Shown here in pieces: positions 8,734 to 17,302 of a stretch of DNA of 64,000 nucleotides (the first letter of the stretch is position 1; each line of letters begins with the position of its first letter). Under the pieces are notes generated by a model. It was not told where the DNA came from. It worked only from the letters and a program-made list of their open reading frames with translations, and searched no databases. The stretch is from Winogradskyella sediminis. Lineage in GTDB: Bacteria > Bacteroidota > Bacteroidia > Flavobacteriales > Flavobacteriaceae. Location: contig NZ_QUNH01000002.1 in the NCBI RefSeq assembly GCF_003387355.1, positions 351,606 to 415,605 of the forward strand. Reading direction: 5' to 3'. The translations under genes were made by a program, and so were the position numbers.

Positions 8734-10572
8734 TTAAAATGGCCATATTAATGGCACTAAGCATAATGATGTTATTAAGAAGAGTAGAAGCAATGGTGCG
8801 CCTACCTTTAAGTAATCTTTAAATTTGTAATTGCCTGCGGTCATAACCATTGCGTTTGTTGTGGTCCCAACAGGAGTTAAAAATGCAGTTGAAGCACTGA
8901 TCGCGACTACAATCATAAATGGTGCTGCTGAGATGTTGAGTGTTTCTGCAGCAATAATTACAATTGGTGCCATTAAGACTGCCGTAGCTGAGTTATTAAT
9001 GACTTGACTAAACGTTGTAGTCAATAAAAAGACACCACCCAAAAGTACTACTGGGTGTAAGCTTCCTAACGTGTCTACTAAGCCATTAGCAATCAGTTCT
9101 GCTGTACCTGTTTTTTGTAGAGCGATTCCCATAGGAATCATTGCAGCAATCATAACAACACTTATCCAGCTAATACCTTTGTAGGCTTTCACCATAGGAA
9201 CACAACCTGTAATCATTATTATACCTGCAGAAATTAATGCAGCTACAGCTCCAGGAACAATTTCGAAAACAAGCATAGCAATCATTAAAATTAAGGACGC
9301 TAGAGCGATATAGGATTTCGCCGTAAGGTTGGTTACTGTTTTCGCCATTCCTTCCGGACTACCACAGATTACTAAATGTTCGTATTGTGTTTGTAACTCT
9401 TCAATAGCACTCCATTGTCCTCTAATTAAAAAGGCATCACCGGCTTTTACTCTAATTTCGGTGTCATGTATTGGTTTTCCGTTTCTAGAAGTGGCGAGAA
9501 GTTGAGCATTGTAGCGTTCAAAGAAGTTACTAGATTTTATGTTTTTACCAATAAGTGCAGATTGAGGAGTTACAATAACTTCAGTCATACCTACTTCTTG
9601 ATTAATGAGATTGGTTTTCAATTCATTCGCTAAAGAATTTAAAGGGAGTAATCCTAATCTGAATTTAATCATTAAAACGTTTATCGCTTCTGTACTACCT
9701 TTAACGGTAATGATGTCGTGATACATAAATTCTGTATCATTTGTTGGTAATTCAATAAAAGGAGTATTCCCTTTTAAAAGATTAGGGTGTCTTCGTTTAA
9801 TACGAAGAATAGTTATACCGTGTTCTTTTTCAAAATTCCAATCACCTAATTTCGTATTCAACAAAGGAGATACAGATCTTACCCTAAGTCTATAATATTC
9901 GCCATCTACTTTATAGGCCTCAATCCATTGATGAAGTGTGGTATTAATATCTACAGGTTTGTTGTTTGTTTTGTTACTTGGTAAAAGTCTATAACCAATA
10001 TATTTAAAATAAAGTAGTGTTAATAATAGAAGAGGTAATCCAATTAATCCAAATTCAAAAAATGAAAAACCTTCCAAGCCATGCTCTAACATGGTGTTGT
10101 TTACAATAATATTTGGAGGTGTACCGGTTAGGGTTAATAAACCACCTGTATTAGAACCAAAAGCAACTGGCATTAACATTTTAGATGGTAGCGTTCCAAT
10201 ACTCCAAGCAGAAGCAATGGTTACAGGCATTAAGGTTGCTACGGTTCCGGTGTTGCTGACCACTCCAGATAGTAGTCCAGAACCAAAAGTGGTTAATAAT
10301 AATAGTTTCATCTTGCTTTTACCAGCTAGTTTAATAAACTTTTCACCAGCTAAAGCAGTCCAACCTGTTTGAGACAACCCTTCTCCTATAATAAACAAGG
10401 CTGCAATCATAATTACAGTTGGGTTGCTAAACCCACTAAGTGTTTCTGTTAAATCTAATATGCCAAAAACAAACAAGCTTAACATTGAAAGTAAGGCTAT
10501 AATATCTGGCGTAAATTTTCCCCAAATGAATAAGGAAATAGTAATAATTAATATGGCTAACATTAAGGTCAT
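8734..10572 (-). CDS. SLC13-family permease with two TrkA-C (RCK-C) domains
   Basis: An inner-membrane transporter of the SLC13/divalent-anion:sodium symporter type. Membrane helices fill the N-terminal third, including NTGTVATLMPV and TGTPPNIIVNN, which are the paired SNT/NTG-like substrate motifs. A cytosolic stretch (about residues 190-390) contains two TrkA-C-like domains, and a second helical block follows with NNSATAVLMAPI and TPVGTTTNAMV. Substrates of this subfamily include sulfate, citrate and dicarboxylates; which applies here is not visible. The start is the ATG at 10572 (MTLMLAILI). A longer frame reaches 10641, but its extra 23 residues overlap promoter-like sequence and give no membrane signal. 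It is followed at 8703 by the separately oriented start of pckA on the same strand. Confidence 0.85.
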   Translation of the reverse strand: MTLMLAILIITISLFIWGKFTPDIIALLSMLSLFVFGILDLTETLSGFSNPTVIMIAALFIIGEGLSQTGWTALAGEKFIKLAGKSKMKLLLLTTFGSGLLSGVVSNTGTVATLMPVTIASAWSIGTLPSKMLMPVAFGSNTGGLLTLTGTPPNIIVNNTMLEHGLEGFSFFEFGLIGLPLLLLTLLYFKYIGYRLLPSNKTNNKPVDINTTLHQWIEAYKVDGEYYRLRVRSVSPLLNTKLGDWNFEKEHGITILRIKRRHPNLLKGNTPFIELPTNDTEFMYHDIITVKGSTEAINVLMIKFRLGLLPLNSLANELKTNLINQEVGMTEVIVTPQSALIGKNIKSSNFFERYNAQLLATSRNGKPIHDTEIRVKAGDAFLIRGQWSAIEELQTQYEHLVICGSPEGMAKTVTNLTAKSYIALASLILMIAMLVFEIVPGAVAALISAGIIMITGCVPMVKAYKGISWISVVMIAAMIPMGIALQKTGTAELIANGLVDTLGSLHPVVLLGGVFLLTTTFSQVINNSATAVLMAPIVIIAAETLNISAAPFMIVVAISASTAFLTPVGTTTNAMVMTAGNYKFKDYLKVGAPLLLLFLITSLCLVPLIWPF

Positions 10573-10793
10573 TAGTACGTTATCTTTAGTTATATGGTAA
10601 AGGTATAGGCTATAGGAAGTAATATTTATGACGAAAGTCATACTTTGTCAGTATTGCTAATTTTTCAATTTTGACTACAGAATTTTAAGAAATTAAAGAA
10701 TAAATTCAATCGAAACCGTTTGCGCATTAAAAAGAAAGTGATTATCTACCTTCTTTTTAATATTTTTGATACTTAGAAAAAACTAAAACACAT

Positions 10794-11516
10794 ATGAAAT
10801 TAGATATTTTGGCTATTGGAGCACATCCAGATGATGTTGAATTGGGGTGTGGAGCGACCTTAGCAAAAGAAGTTTCTAGGGGAAAGAAAGTAGGTATTAT
10901 AGATTTAACTAGAGGAGAGTTAGGGACTCGAGGTACAGCAGAAACCCGTGATGAAGAAGCTCTTAATGCTGCTAAAATATTAGGTGTGCAGTCTAGAATT
11001 AATATGAGATTTGCCGATGGATTCTTTACTAATGATAAAGCTCATCAGTTAGAGATTGTAAAGATGATTCGTTACTATAAACCCGAAATCATTATCTGTA
11101 ATGCTATAGACGATAGACATATTGATCACCCAAAAGGAAGTCAGTTGGTCAGTGACGCTTGCTTTTTAAGTGGTTTAAAAAAAATTGAAACATTTTATAA
11201 TGATGAAAAACAATCGCAAGAACCATGGCGACCAAAAGTAGTATATCATTATATACAATGGAAAGATATTATTCCAGATGTGGTTGTAGATGTCTCTGGT
11301 TTTATGGAAAAAAAGGAAAAATCTGTATTAGCATACAAAACTCAATTTTTTGATCCCAATAGCAAAGAGCCTGAAACTCCGATATCTAGCAAAAACTTTA
11401 CTGATAGTGTAGATTATCGAGCTCGAAATTTAGGAAGATTAATTGGTGTGGAACATGCTGAGGGCTATACAGTTGAACGTTTTGTGGCTGTAGAATCGTT
11501 ATTTGATTTAAAATAA
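10794..11516 (+). CDS. bshB1: bacillithiol biosynthesis deacetylase BshB1
   Basis: A zinc deacetylase of the PIG-L/LmbE fold that removes the acetyl group from GlcNAc-malate to make GlcN-malate, the second step of bacillithiol synthesis. The motif AHPDD (residues 10-14, with His11, Asp13 and Asp14) and DDRHIDHPKG (with His109 and His112) supply the metal ligands and the catalytic base. TRGELGTRGT (39-48) is the family's substrate loop. Its 240 residues match BshB1 closely. A TATTTTTG -7 box is seen at 10761-10768. The gene implies that this organism uses bacillithiol as its low-molecular-weight thiol, which could also buffer the copper handled by the nearby island. Confidence 0.93.
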   Translation: MKLDILAIGAHPDDVELGCGATLAKEVSRGKKVGIIDLTRGELGTRGTAETRDEEALNAAKILGVQSRINMRFADGFFTNDKAHQLEIVKMIRYYKPEIIICNAIDDRHIDHPKGSQLVSDACFLSGLKKIETFYNDEKQSQEPWRPKVVYHYIQWKDIIPDVVVDVSGFMEKKEKSVLAYKTQFFDPNSKEPETPISSKNFTDSVDYRARNLGRLIGVEHAEGYTVERFVAVESLFDLK

Positions 11517-11529
11517 TTTCAAAAACAAT

Positions 11530-11559
11530 TTGCAAGAGATGACAAATAAATTATCTTTG
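11530..11559 (+). promoter_or_regulatory. promoter of tRNA-His
   Basis: TTG at 11530-11532, a 19-base spacer and TATCTTTG at 11552-11559 give a textbook flavobacterial promoter. The tRNA begins 17 bases further on. Confidence 0.85.
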
Positions 11560-11575
11560 CAATCCAATTTAAAAT

Positions 11576-11650
11576 GGTGGTTGTAGCTCAGCTGGTTAGA
11601 GCGTCGGTTTGTGGTACCGAAAGTCGCCGGTTCGAACCCGGTCTTCCACC
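11576..11650 (+). tRNA. tRNA-His (GTG)
   Basis: A complete cloverleaf. The D-stem is GCTC/GAGC (11586-11602), the anticodon stem TCGGT/ACCGA with loop TTGTGGT gives anticodon GTG, and the T-loop TTCGAAC sits between GCCGG and CCGGT. The extra G at 11576 opposite C at 11650 is the G-1:C73 pair that marks histidine tRNAs. CCA is not encoded (CAA follows). Pairs 5-68 and 6-67 of the acceptor stem are T opposite T, an unusual double mismatch. Confidence 0.93.
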
Positions 11651-11659
11651 CAAAATGCA

Positions 11660-11688
11660 AAGCTTCTCTGAAAAGAGAAGCTTTTTTT
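11660..11688 (+). terminator. terminator of tRNA-His
   Basis: AAGCTTCTCT (11660-11669), loop GAAA and AGAGAAGCTT (11674-11683) form a perfect 10-bp stem followed by five T. Confidence 0.9.
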
Positions 11689-11711
11689 GTGTCTTTAATA
11701 TGTGTTTTAAT

Positions 11712-11744
11712 AAAAAGGTCTTTCATTCAATGAAAGACCTTTTT
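11712..11744. terminator. bidirectional terminator between tRNA-His and the M28 peptidase
   Basis: A 15-bp perfect inverted repeat, AAAAAGGTCTTTCAT against ATGAAAGACCTTTTT, with a three-base loop. A-runs on one side and T-runs on the other make it usable from both directions. It lies between two converging transcripts. Confidence 0.8.
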
Positions 11745-11766
11745 ATGATTTATGAAAATTATTTTA

Positions 11767-13350
11767 TTACTTCGAAGTGGCTTTGTCAACAACGAGACGC
11801 TTATCTCTATTAGCAACTTCCCAAGCGGTATAGAAAACAAGTTTGGTTCTGGTCTCTAATAAATCGTATTCAATTTTATCTGGTGTATCCGATGGCTTAT
11901 GATAATCGGCATGTGTTCCGTTAAAGTAAAAAATAACAGGAATGTTGTTCTTTGCAAAATTGTAGTGATCAGATCTGTAGTAAAAACGGTTAGGGTCGTT
12001 GTCGTCATTGTACTTATAATCTAATTCCATATTTACATATTTTTTATTCATTTCTTCCGAAAGAGTATGTAAATCGGTACTTAGCTTGTCACTTCCAATA
12101 AGATAGATGTAGTTTCTTGTTTCGTCTTCATGACTAGGATCAACTCTACCAATCATATCAATATTTAGGTCAGCAACGGTGTTTTCTAATGGAAAAATAG
12201 GATCGTTATCAGTATAATGTTTAGAACCTAAAAGGCCTTTTTCTTCACCTGTAACATGTAAAAATAAAATAGAACGTTTAGGGCCATGACCAGCTTTTTC
12301 AGCCATTTTAAAGGCTTGGGCAATTTCTAAAATAGCTACAGTACCAGAACCGTCATCATCTGCACCGTTATAAATTTCACCATTTTTTATGCCTTCATGG
12401 TCTAAATGTGCTGATATTACAACGATTTCTTCTGGCTTTTCGCTACCTTCAATGTAGGCGACAACATTCTCGGATGTGATAGATTCTGACTTATTTTCAA
12501 CGTCTAAAGTGATATTAGTTTCAATCACTTTAGGGGTTGCATCTTCAGAAATAGTGCTATTTAAGGCTTTTCCTAAAGTTTCATTTACCATTAACATTAC
12601 AATTCCTGGTTCATTAGTTTTCAAAGCTAAGCGACCTGCAATGCCAGATTCTGCCTGACGTTGATAAAAACTGGAATACCTTGAAAATAGATTGGTGTCC
12701 ATTAAAATAATTCCTTTTGCACCGTTGGCGATGGCAGCTTCTCTTTTGCTAAAAATAGATTGACGTCCGTTGGTCCATTTTGTAGCATCCGTAGTACCAG
12801 AGGTTATATATTTGCCCTCAGCATCTTTAGGTTCACCTGATTTTACCAGAACAAATTTTCCTTTTACATCTATATTTTTATAATCGGAATAATGGTCATC
12901 ATCAATACCATAGCCAACGTATACGATATGATCTAAAGTTGTTTTTGTAGAATTGGTTAAAGTTAAAACAATATGGTCTTCAAAACTCTTAAACGTCTTT
13001 CCGTTAACAGTAAGTTTTGCTTCAGCAACCTTTCGTTTTTCTAGTGGTACTTCCTGAAAATAGTCGTCACCACCTAATGGAGTAGGGATGGCCATATCAA
13101 TATACTTTTGTTTTAAGTACTCTACCGCTATTTTTTGACCTTTTTCTCCGGTATCTCTACCTTCAAATTCATCTGAAGCATACTTATATAGCATGGTTTT
13201 TAGTTCAGAAGACGTAATCGTAGAGGCATAGATAGAAGGGTCAATTTTTTTAGAAACAGTATTCTGAGTTTTGTTGGTACTGCTTTTGGATGAGGTGCCA
13301 CAACTGGTTACAACAGCAAATGCAACACCTAAGAGTAGTAATTTTTTCAT
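11767..13350 (-). CDS. M28-family zinc aminopeptidase, lipoprotein, with PA-like insert
   Basis: An exported metallopeptidase of 527 residues. The N-terminus is a lipoprotein signal with lipobox VTSC (Cys17). Residues about 140-290 form a PA-like insert. The catalytic domain follows: SAHLDHEG (His315, Asp317), NGADDDGSG (Asp331-Asp332), TGEEKG (Glu369-Glu370), NIDMIGR (Asp398) and, near the C-terminus, HADYHKPSDT for the last His ligand. These are the co-catalytic zinc ligands of M28 peptidases, which release N-terminal amino acids from peptides. Location is the outer membrane or periplasm. A shorter paralogue follows 135 bases upstream on the same strand. The preferred peptide substrate is not visible. 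Confidence 0.9.
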   Translation of the reverse strand: MKKLLLLGVAFAVVTSCGTSSKSSTNKTQNTVSKKIDPSIYASTITSSELKTMLYKYASDEFEGRDTGEKGQKIAVEYLKQKYIDMAIPTPLGGDDYFQEVPLEKRKVAEAKLTVNGKTFKSFEDHIVLTLTNSTKTTLDHIVYVGYGIDDDHYSDYKNIDVKGKFVLVKSGEPKDAEGKYITSGTTDATKWTNGRQSIFSKREAAIANGAKGIILMDTNLFSRYSSFYQRQAESGIAGRLALKTNEPGIVMLMVNETLGKALNSTISEDATPKVIETNITLDVENKSESITSENVVAYIEGSEKPEEIVVISAHLDHEGIKNGEIYNGADDDGSGTVAILEIAQAFKMAEKAGHGPKRSILFLHVTGEEKGLLGSKHYTDNDPIFPLENTVADLNIDMIGRVDPSHEDETRNYIYLIGSDKLSTDLHTLSEEMNKKYVNMELDYKYNDDNDPNRFYYRSDHYNFAKNNIPVIFYFNGTHADYHKPSDTPDKIEYDLLETRTKLVFYTAWEVANRDKRLVVDKATSK

Positions 13351-13485
13351 GTAAAGAAAAGGATTGGATAGTTAGTGTAAATTGAAAGTGATTATTGTAT
13401 TGACTTTCAAATAAAATTAGCTCTAAATTTACGAAAATTGAATAGGCTTAATGGCAGCATTAATTTGTTTTAACATAAATTAACA

Positions 13486-14517
13486 TCAGATAATTTCTTT
13501 CTTTAGACGTGTTTTTGAATTGGCGAGATACCAAGCCGTTGAGAATATTAACTTTGTACGCTTTGCTAATAAAGGATAATTAATTTTATCAGCTGTATCT
13601 GTTGGCTTCGTATAATCTTGGTGCTCTCCATTAAAAAAGAAAATGACTGGTACATCATTTAGTGCAAAGTTATAGTGGTCTGAGCGATAATAATATTGGT
13701 TGGCATCATTTTCGTCATTATACTTATAATCGAGTTGAAGATTTGTAAATGTGGTATTGGCTTGTTCAGTAATATAATGTAGTTCGGTACTTATTCTATC
13801 AGAACCTATTACATAGATATAGTCTTCATTGTCTTTATGTCTGTCATCCACACGGCCAATCATATCTATATTTAACGTTGCTACGGCATTGTCTAGTGGA
13901 AATATTGGGTGATTTGTATAGAATTTAGAACCATATAGTCCTATTTCTTCTGCAGTGACGTGTAAAAAAACGATACTCCGTTTTGGACGATTTCCTTCTT
14001 TTACGGCTTGACTAAAAGCTTCGGCTATTTCTAAAACTGCAGCAGTGCCAGAACCATTATCGTCAGCACCATTATAAATTTGTCCATCTTTTACTCCTTC
14101 GTGATCTGAATGTGCTGTGATGTATACAAATTCGTTAGGGAATTCGGCTCCTTCAATATAGGCTATAACATTTTGAGAATCGTTCAGTTCATCAGGAAAG
14201 TTGTTTTTAGGCACTGTTTGGTAGTAATTTGAATGAGATTGCGGAGCATTAATATGGTAAGACATATATTGTTTCCTGATATAATCACAAACTAAATTAT
14301 GACCTTCTTCTCCGGTCATGCGACCCTTATACTTATCAGATGAAATTTCAAATACATGTGTTTTCAGTTCTTCAGACTGTATACTATTTAAATAGGCTTT
14401 AACAACCGTTTCATCTGCAAAGGTGATGCTATTTTTAAGGTTGTTAACTTTCTCACTATGTCTAATTGTGGCACAAGAACCAACAAAAAGTAATACAGAA
14501 GCAAAAAAAACTTTCAT
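13486..14517 (-). CDS. M28-family zinc aminopeptidase, lipoprotein, short paralogue
   Basis: A second M28 peptidase, 343 residues, with lipobox VGSC (Cys15). Its catalytic core follows its neighbour almost motif for motif: TAHSDHEG (His136, Asp138), NGADDNGSG (Asp152-Asp153), TAEEIG, NIDMIGR and HQDYTKPTDT. The PA-like insert of about 170 residues found in the neighbour is absent, so the N-terminal segment runs straight into the peptidase domain. The pair is most simply a tandem duplication followed by loss or gain of the insert. All metal ligands seen in the neighbour are kept, so the enzyme should be active. Confidence 0.88.
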   Translation of the reverse strand: MKVFFASVLLFVGSCATIRHSEKVNNLKNSITFADETVVKAYLNSIQSEELKTHVFEISSDKYKGRMTGEEGHNLVCDYIRKQYMSYHINAPQSHSNYYQTVPKNNFPDELNDSQNVIAYIEGAEFPNEFVYITAHSDHEGVKDGQIYNGADDNGSGTAAVLEIAEAFSQAVKEGNRPKRSIVFLHVTAEEIGLYGSKFYTNHPIFPLDNAVATLNIDMIGRVDDRHKDNEDYIYVIGSDRISTELHYITEQANTTFTNLQLDYKYNDENDANQYYYRSDHYNFALNDVPVIFFFNGEHQDYTKPTDTADKINYPLLAKRTKLIFSTAWYLANSKTRLKKEII

Positions 14518-14593
14518 GTAACTTATTGATTTTTACAAAAATAATATAAATGATTCATAAAAAATCTGACATAAAGAGAGAAATTTTAAAAAT

Positions 14594-14899
14594 TTAATCT
14601 ATTTCGGGTTCGTTTTCCTGTTCTATATTAATTGGTTCTAATTGTTCTGTATGGTTGTCTTCAGAAGTCTCTATGGTACCTTTATATATAGTTAAACCGA
14701 TAGAAATGATAACTAATAAAATTATATATTGAATTGCTTTTGGTTTTGTAGGTGCGGTTTTAGAGATATAAATAAGATATAAAGCACAGAGAAATGCGAT
14801 AATGGCAGGTGGATAGGTTAGGATGTAAAATTGCGTTGCAGCACTTACAACTGCGCCTAGTGCACAAATAATACCAACAATACTAATAATTTTTTTCAT
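14594..14899 (-). CDS. small membrane protein of unknown function
   Basis: I do not recognise a family. From the ATG at 14899 the protein has 101 residues, with two or three hydrophobic helices (IISIVGIICALGAVV, PPAIIAFLCALYLIYI, IQYIILLVIISIGLTIY) and a short acidic, Glu/Gln/Asn-rich tail outside the last helix. A frame extension of ten codons to 14929 is possible, but the shorter start MKKIISIVG looks natural. It probably shares a transcript with the M28 genes downstream, about 80 bases away. Function is unknown. Confidence 0.6.
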   Translation of the reverse strand: MKKIISIVGIICALGAVVSAATQFYILTYPPAIIAFLCALYLIYISKTAPTKPKAIQYIILLVIISIGLTIYKGTIETSEDNHTEQLEPINIEQENEPEID

Positions 14900-14929
14900 G
14901 TTTTTAATCGTTTTAACTCGAGTGGACAT

Positions 14930-15217
14930 ACCTAAATTTATAACTTTCCATAATAGTTGTTACGCTTTTGCTCTATTATAAAGCGTATTGGTTTATGGTA
15001 GAGCGTGTAATCGTATGTTCTTTAAATAGTGATTTTATAATGAATCAGCTAATTTATAGTATTCTCACTTAGTTATTGAGGTTTCTATTATTTCTTTAAC
15101 ACAATGCATCATGATTAATCGTTAGAGGTAGCAAAAAAAAATAGCGTTTTTAAATGTTGAAAGACTGATGATTAAAAGAACTAAATAAAATTTTTTAAAA
15201 AAACTATAGAAAAACTT
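14930..15217. other. noncoding stretch, nothing recognised
   Basis: About 290 bases between the small membrane protein gene and the tRNA-Ser promoter. It is AT-rich, has no convincing frame, and I see no tRNA, strong hairpin or repeat in it. It probably contains the minus-strand promoter of the small membrane protein gene. Confidence 0.5.
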
Positions 15218-15247
15218 TTGCCTAGAACAAAAAGGATTTTATATTTG
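15218..15247 (+). promoter_or_regulatory. promoter of tRNA-Ser
   Basis: TTG at 15218-15220, a 19-base spacer and TATATTTG at 15240-15247. The spacing is identical to that of the tRNA-His promoter. Confidence 0.85.
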
Positions 15248-15281
15248 CACCCGCATTCAGGGAATACCTGATGAGACACTT

Positions 15282-15369
15282 GGAGAAATGGCAGAGTGGT
15301 CGAATGCGGCAGTCTTGAAAACTGTTGAGGGTCACACCTCCGGGGGTTCGAATCCCTCTTTCTCCGCCA
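15282..15369 (+). tRNA. tRNA-Ser (TGA), integration target of the element
   Basis: An 88-base class II tRNA with a long variable arm. The anticodon stem GCAGT/ACTGT encloses loop CTTGAAA, anticodon TGA. The T-loop is TTCGAAT, and the acceptor GGAGAAA pairs with TTTCTCC, followed by G and an encoded CCA. The 3' end (15355-15367) is repeated 24 kb downstream, which marks it as the attachment site used by the element. The tRNA is intact because the element supplies the same sequence. Confidence 0.95.
15355..15367 (+). repeat. attL core, 3' end of tRNA-Ser
   Basis: CCTCTTTCTCCGC here is identical to 39471-39483. The alignment extends left without gaps to a further GGTTC shared at the same offset (15345-15349 and 39461-39465). 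It is the crossover region expected for tRNA-targeted tyrosine recombinases. Confidence 0.85.
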
Positions 15370-15389
15370 AGATTTATTCAAAATCGACG

Positions 15390-15429
15390 AAAGTCCTGTA
15401 AACTCAATGTTTATGGGACTTTTTATTTT
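15390..15429 (+). terminator. element-borne terminator for tRNA-Ser
   Basis: AAAGTCCTGTAAAC and GTTTATGGGACTTT form a 14-bp stem with two wobble pairs, a TCAAT loop and a T-rich tail. It lies inside the element and replaces the host terminator that is now displaced to 39491-39517. Confidence 0.75.
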
Positions 15430-15468
15430 ACCCAAAACATCAAAATATGTATTAAAAACCATTCTGTT

Positions 15469-15517
15469 GGTGACCTATTAGGTGACCTTTTTACAACCTT
15501 AATTAGGTCACCTAATT
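15469..15517. repeat. arm-type repeats at the left end
   Basis: GGTGACCTATTAGGTGACC (15469-15487) holds two direct copies of GGTGACC 12 bases apart. The palindrome AATTAGGTCACCTAATT (15501-15517) holds the same core, and another GGTCACC lies at 15595-15601, abutting the integrase start. The 19-mer recurs exactly at 39392-39410. These are the likely arm-binding sites of the integrase N-terminal domain or sites for an accessory factor; that assignment is inference. Confidence 0.7.
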
Positions 15518-15604
15518 GTTTATAACTGTTTATAAATCAGTATAATATATCAATTAAAAGACCTCGATATTTTGTAAATTAATGTATAATTAAAGGTCAC
15601 CAGA

Positions 15605-16855
15605 ATGAACAAAACATTTGGATTATTATTCTACTTAAAAAAGAGTAAAGTAGATGCACAGGGCAAATGCCCTATTTACCTACGTATTACCATAGATGGT
15701 AAGCGTACAGAGATTAGTACAAAACGTACCATTGAGATTGAGAAATGGAGCGTTGAAGCCAATAAAGCTATTGGAAGAACAGAAGATATACGAGAACTAA
15801 ATGCCTATTTAGATTCTCTAACTACAAAAGTATATCAAAGCCAAAGAGACTTAATTCAAGATAACAAAGAGGTTACTACAGAAACCCTTAAAAACAAGTT
15901 TTTAGGTGTTGAAGAAAAACAAAGAACGCTCATCACCATCTTTAAAAATCATAACAAGCAAGTTGAAAAATTAGTAGGTAGAGAGTTTTCAGCAGGAACT
16001 TTAGAACGTTACAAAACTGTATGTAAGCATCTGAAAGAGTTTATGCAACATCAATACAATGTAAGCGATATTCCTGTAAACAGAATAGACCACAAGTATA
16101 TAACAGATTTTGAGTTCTATTTAAAAACCGTAAGAAACTGCGGACATAACAGTACAATTAAGTATATCAAGAATTTTAAAAAGATAGTACGTATTGCAAT
16201 AGCAAACGATTGGATTAAAAAAGACCCATTTCTAAATTATAAAGTCCGTTTAAAAGAAGTGGAACGTCAATTTCTTTCAGAAGAAGAAATACAAACAATG
16301 CTCGAAAAAGAATTACACACTAATCGTTTAGAGCAAGTAAGAGACATTTTTATATTCTGTTGCTTTACTGGTTTAGCATATAGCGACGTTAAGAAGCTCT
16401 CAAAAGACAATTTGGTATTTGGTATTGATGGTGATAAGTGGATAAAGACAAAGCGTACTAAAACCGATACACGTAGTAATATTCCACTACTTCCAACCGC
16501 TTTAGAAATTATAAAGAAATACGAGAACCATCCAGAAGCAGTTACTAAAGGTGTGTTACTTCCTGTATTGAGTAATCAAAAGTCTAATGCCTATTTAAAA
16601 GAGATAGCAGATTTGTGTGGTATTAATAAAAACTTAACTACACATTTAGCTCGTCATACCTTTGCAACTACTGTAACATTGTCTAATGGTGTGCCAATGG
16701 AATCTGTAAGCAAGATGTTAGGTCATAAATCACTTAAAACGACACAGCATTATGCCAAAATATTGGATAGAAAAGTAAGTGATGATATGGCAATTTTAAA
16801 ACAAAAGTTTGCTGATAAGAATACTCGACCAAACACCAATAAGATAGCCCAATAA
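15605..16855 (+). CDS. tyrosine recombinase (element integrase)
   Basis: The enzyme that cuts and joins the att sites, of the Bacteroidota site-specific integrase type. Residues 1-100 form the arm-binding domain (YLRITIDGKRTEIST), about 105-210 the SAM-like core-binding domain, and 220-400 the catalytic domain. Catalytic residues seen are His347-x-x-Arg350 (HLARHTF), His374 (LGHKS) and the nucleophile Tyr383 (QHYAK). The first catalytic Arg, expected in TGLRxSD, is Ala258 (TGLAYSD); substitution at this position is known in Bacteroidota integrases such as IntDOT. It begins with ATG directly after a GGTCACC repeat, so integrase binding could also repress its own gene. Length 416 residues, intact. 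Confidence 0.95.
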   Translation: MNKTFGLLFYLKKSKVDAQGKCPIYLRITIDGKRTEISTKRTIEIEKWSVEANKAIGRTEDIRELNAYLDSLTTKVYQSQRDLIQDNKEVTTETLKNKFLGVEEKQRTLITIFKNHNKQVEKLVGREFSAGTLERYKTVCKHLKEFMQHQYNVSDIPVNRIDHKYITDFEFYLKTVRNCGHNSTIKYIKNFKKIVRIAIANDWIKKDPFLNYKVRLKEVERQFLSEEEIQTMLEKELHTNRLEQVRDIFIFCCFTGLAYSDVKKLSKDNLVFGIDGDKWIKTKRTKTDTRSNIPLLPTALEIIKKYENHPEAVTKGVLLPVLSNQKSNAYLKEIADLCGINKNLTTHLARHTFATTVTLSNGVPMESVSKMLGHKSLKTTQHYAKILDRKVSDDMAILKQKFADKNTRPNTNKIAQ

Positions 16856-16981
16856 CAATTTAATCTAAAAATAGAGATTTATACGTGAAACTGCCTGTAA
16901 TACAGGTAGTTTCTTGTTAAAAAGTTCACCTATTTCGTTAATAACTGTCAATAACTTTTCATTTAAAAAAGGTGATTTTGG

Positions 16982-16993
16982 CGTATATTGTAT
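16982..16993 (+). promoter_or_regulatory. shared 12-mer upstream of the HTH gene
   Basis: CGTATATTGTAT lies 45 bases before the HTH gene and recurs exactly at 39097-39108, 66 bases before the 62-residue gene at the other end of the element. It may be a common promoter or operator of the element genes. An AGGTA/TACCT hairpin sits between it and the HTH start. Confidence 0.4.
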
Positions 16994-17038
16994 GTTAGAA
17001 ATCAGGTAGTTAATACCTATTAATATTTTTTATATAGA

Positions 17039-17302
17039 ATGACATTTGAAGTAATTACAAAGGATGATTTAAAGACTCTAAAACAAGAAATCATTACAGA
17101 ACTTAAGACAATTTTAGGAAGCCAAAACGAGCAAAAAAAGTGGTTAAAATCAGCAGACGTACGTGAGCTATTAAATATCTCACCAGGTACATTGCAGAAT
17201 TTACGAATCAATGGTACACTACCCTTTACCAAAATGGGTAAAACAATGTACTATGAGTATGACGATGTAGTTAGAATTTTAACCCAAAACAAGAGTGCTT
17301 AA
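17039..17302 (+). CDS. small helix-turn-helix protein (excisionase-like)
   Basis: An 87-residue protein with a lysine/glutamate-rich N-terminal helix (residues 8-34), then WLKSADVRELLNISPGTLQN and a wing ending YYEYDDVVRIL. This is the MerR-like winged helix of the helix_turn_helix_17/excisionase group. Such proteins bend DNA at att sites to direct excision, or regulate element genes. Its stop codon overlaps the polymerase start by one base (TAATG), so the two are translationally coupled, which suggests a role linked to replication or excision. Which of the two it does cannot be told from sequence. Confidence 0.8.
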   Translation: MTFEVITKDDLKTLKQEIITELKTILGSQNEQKKWLKSADVRELLNISPGTLQNLRINGTLPFTKMGKTMYYEYDDVVRILTQNKSA

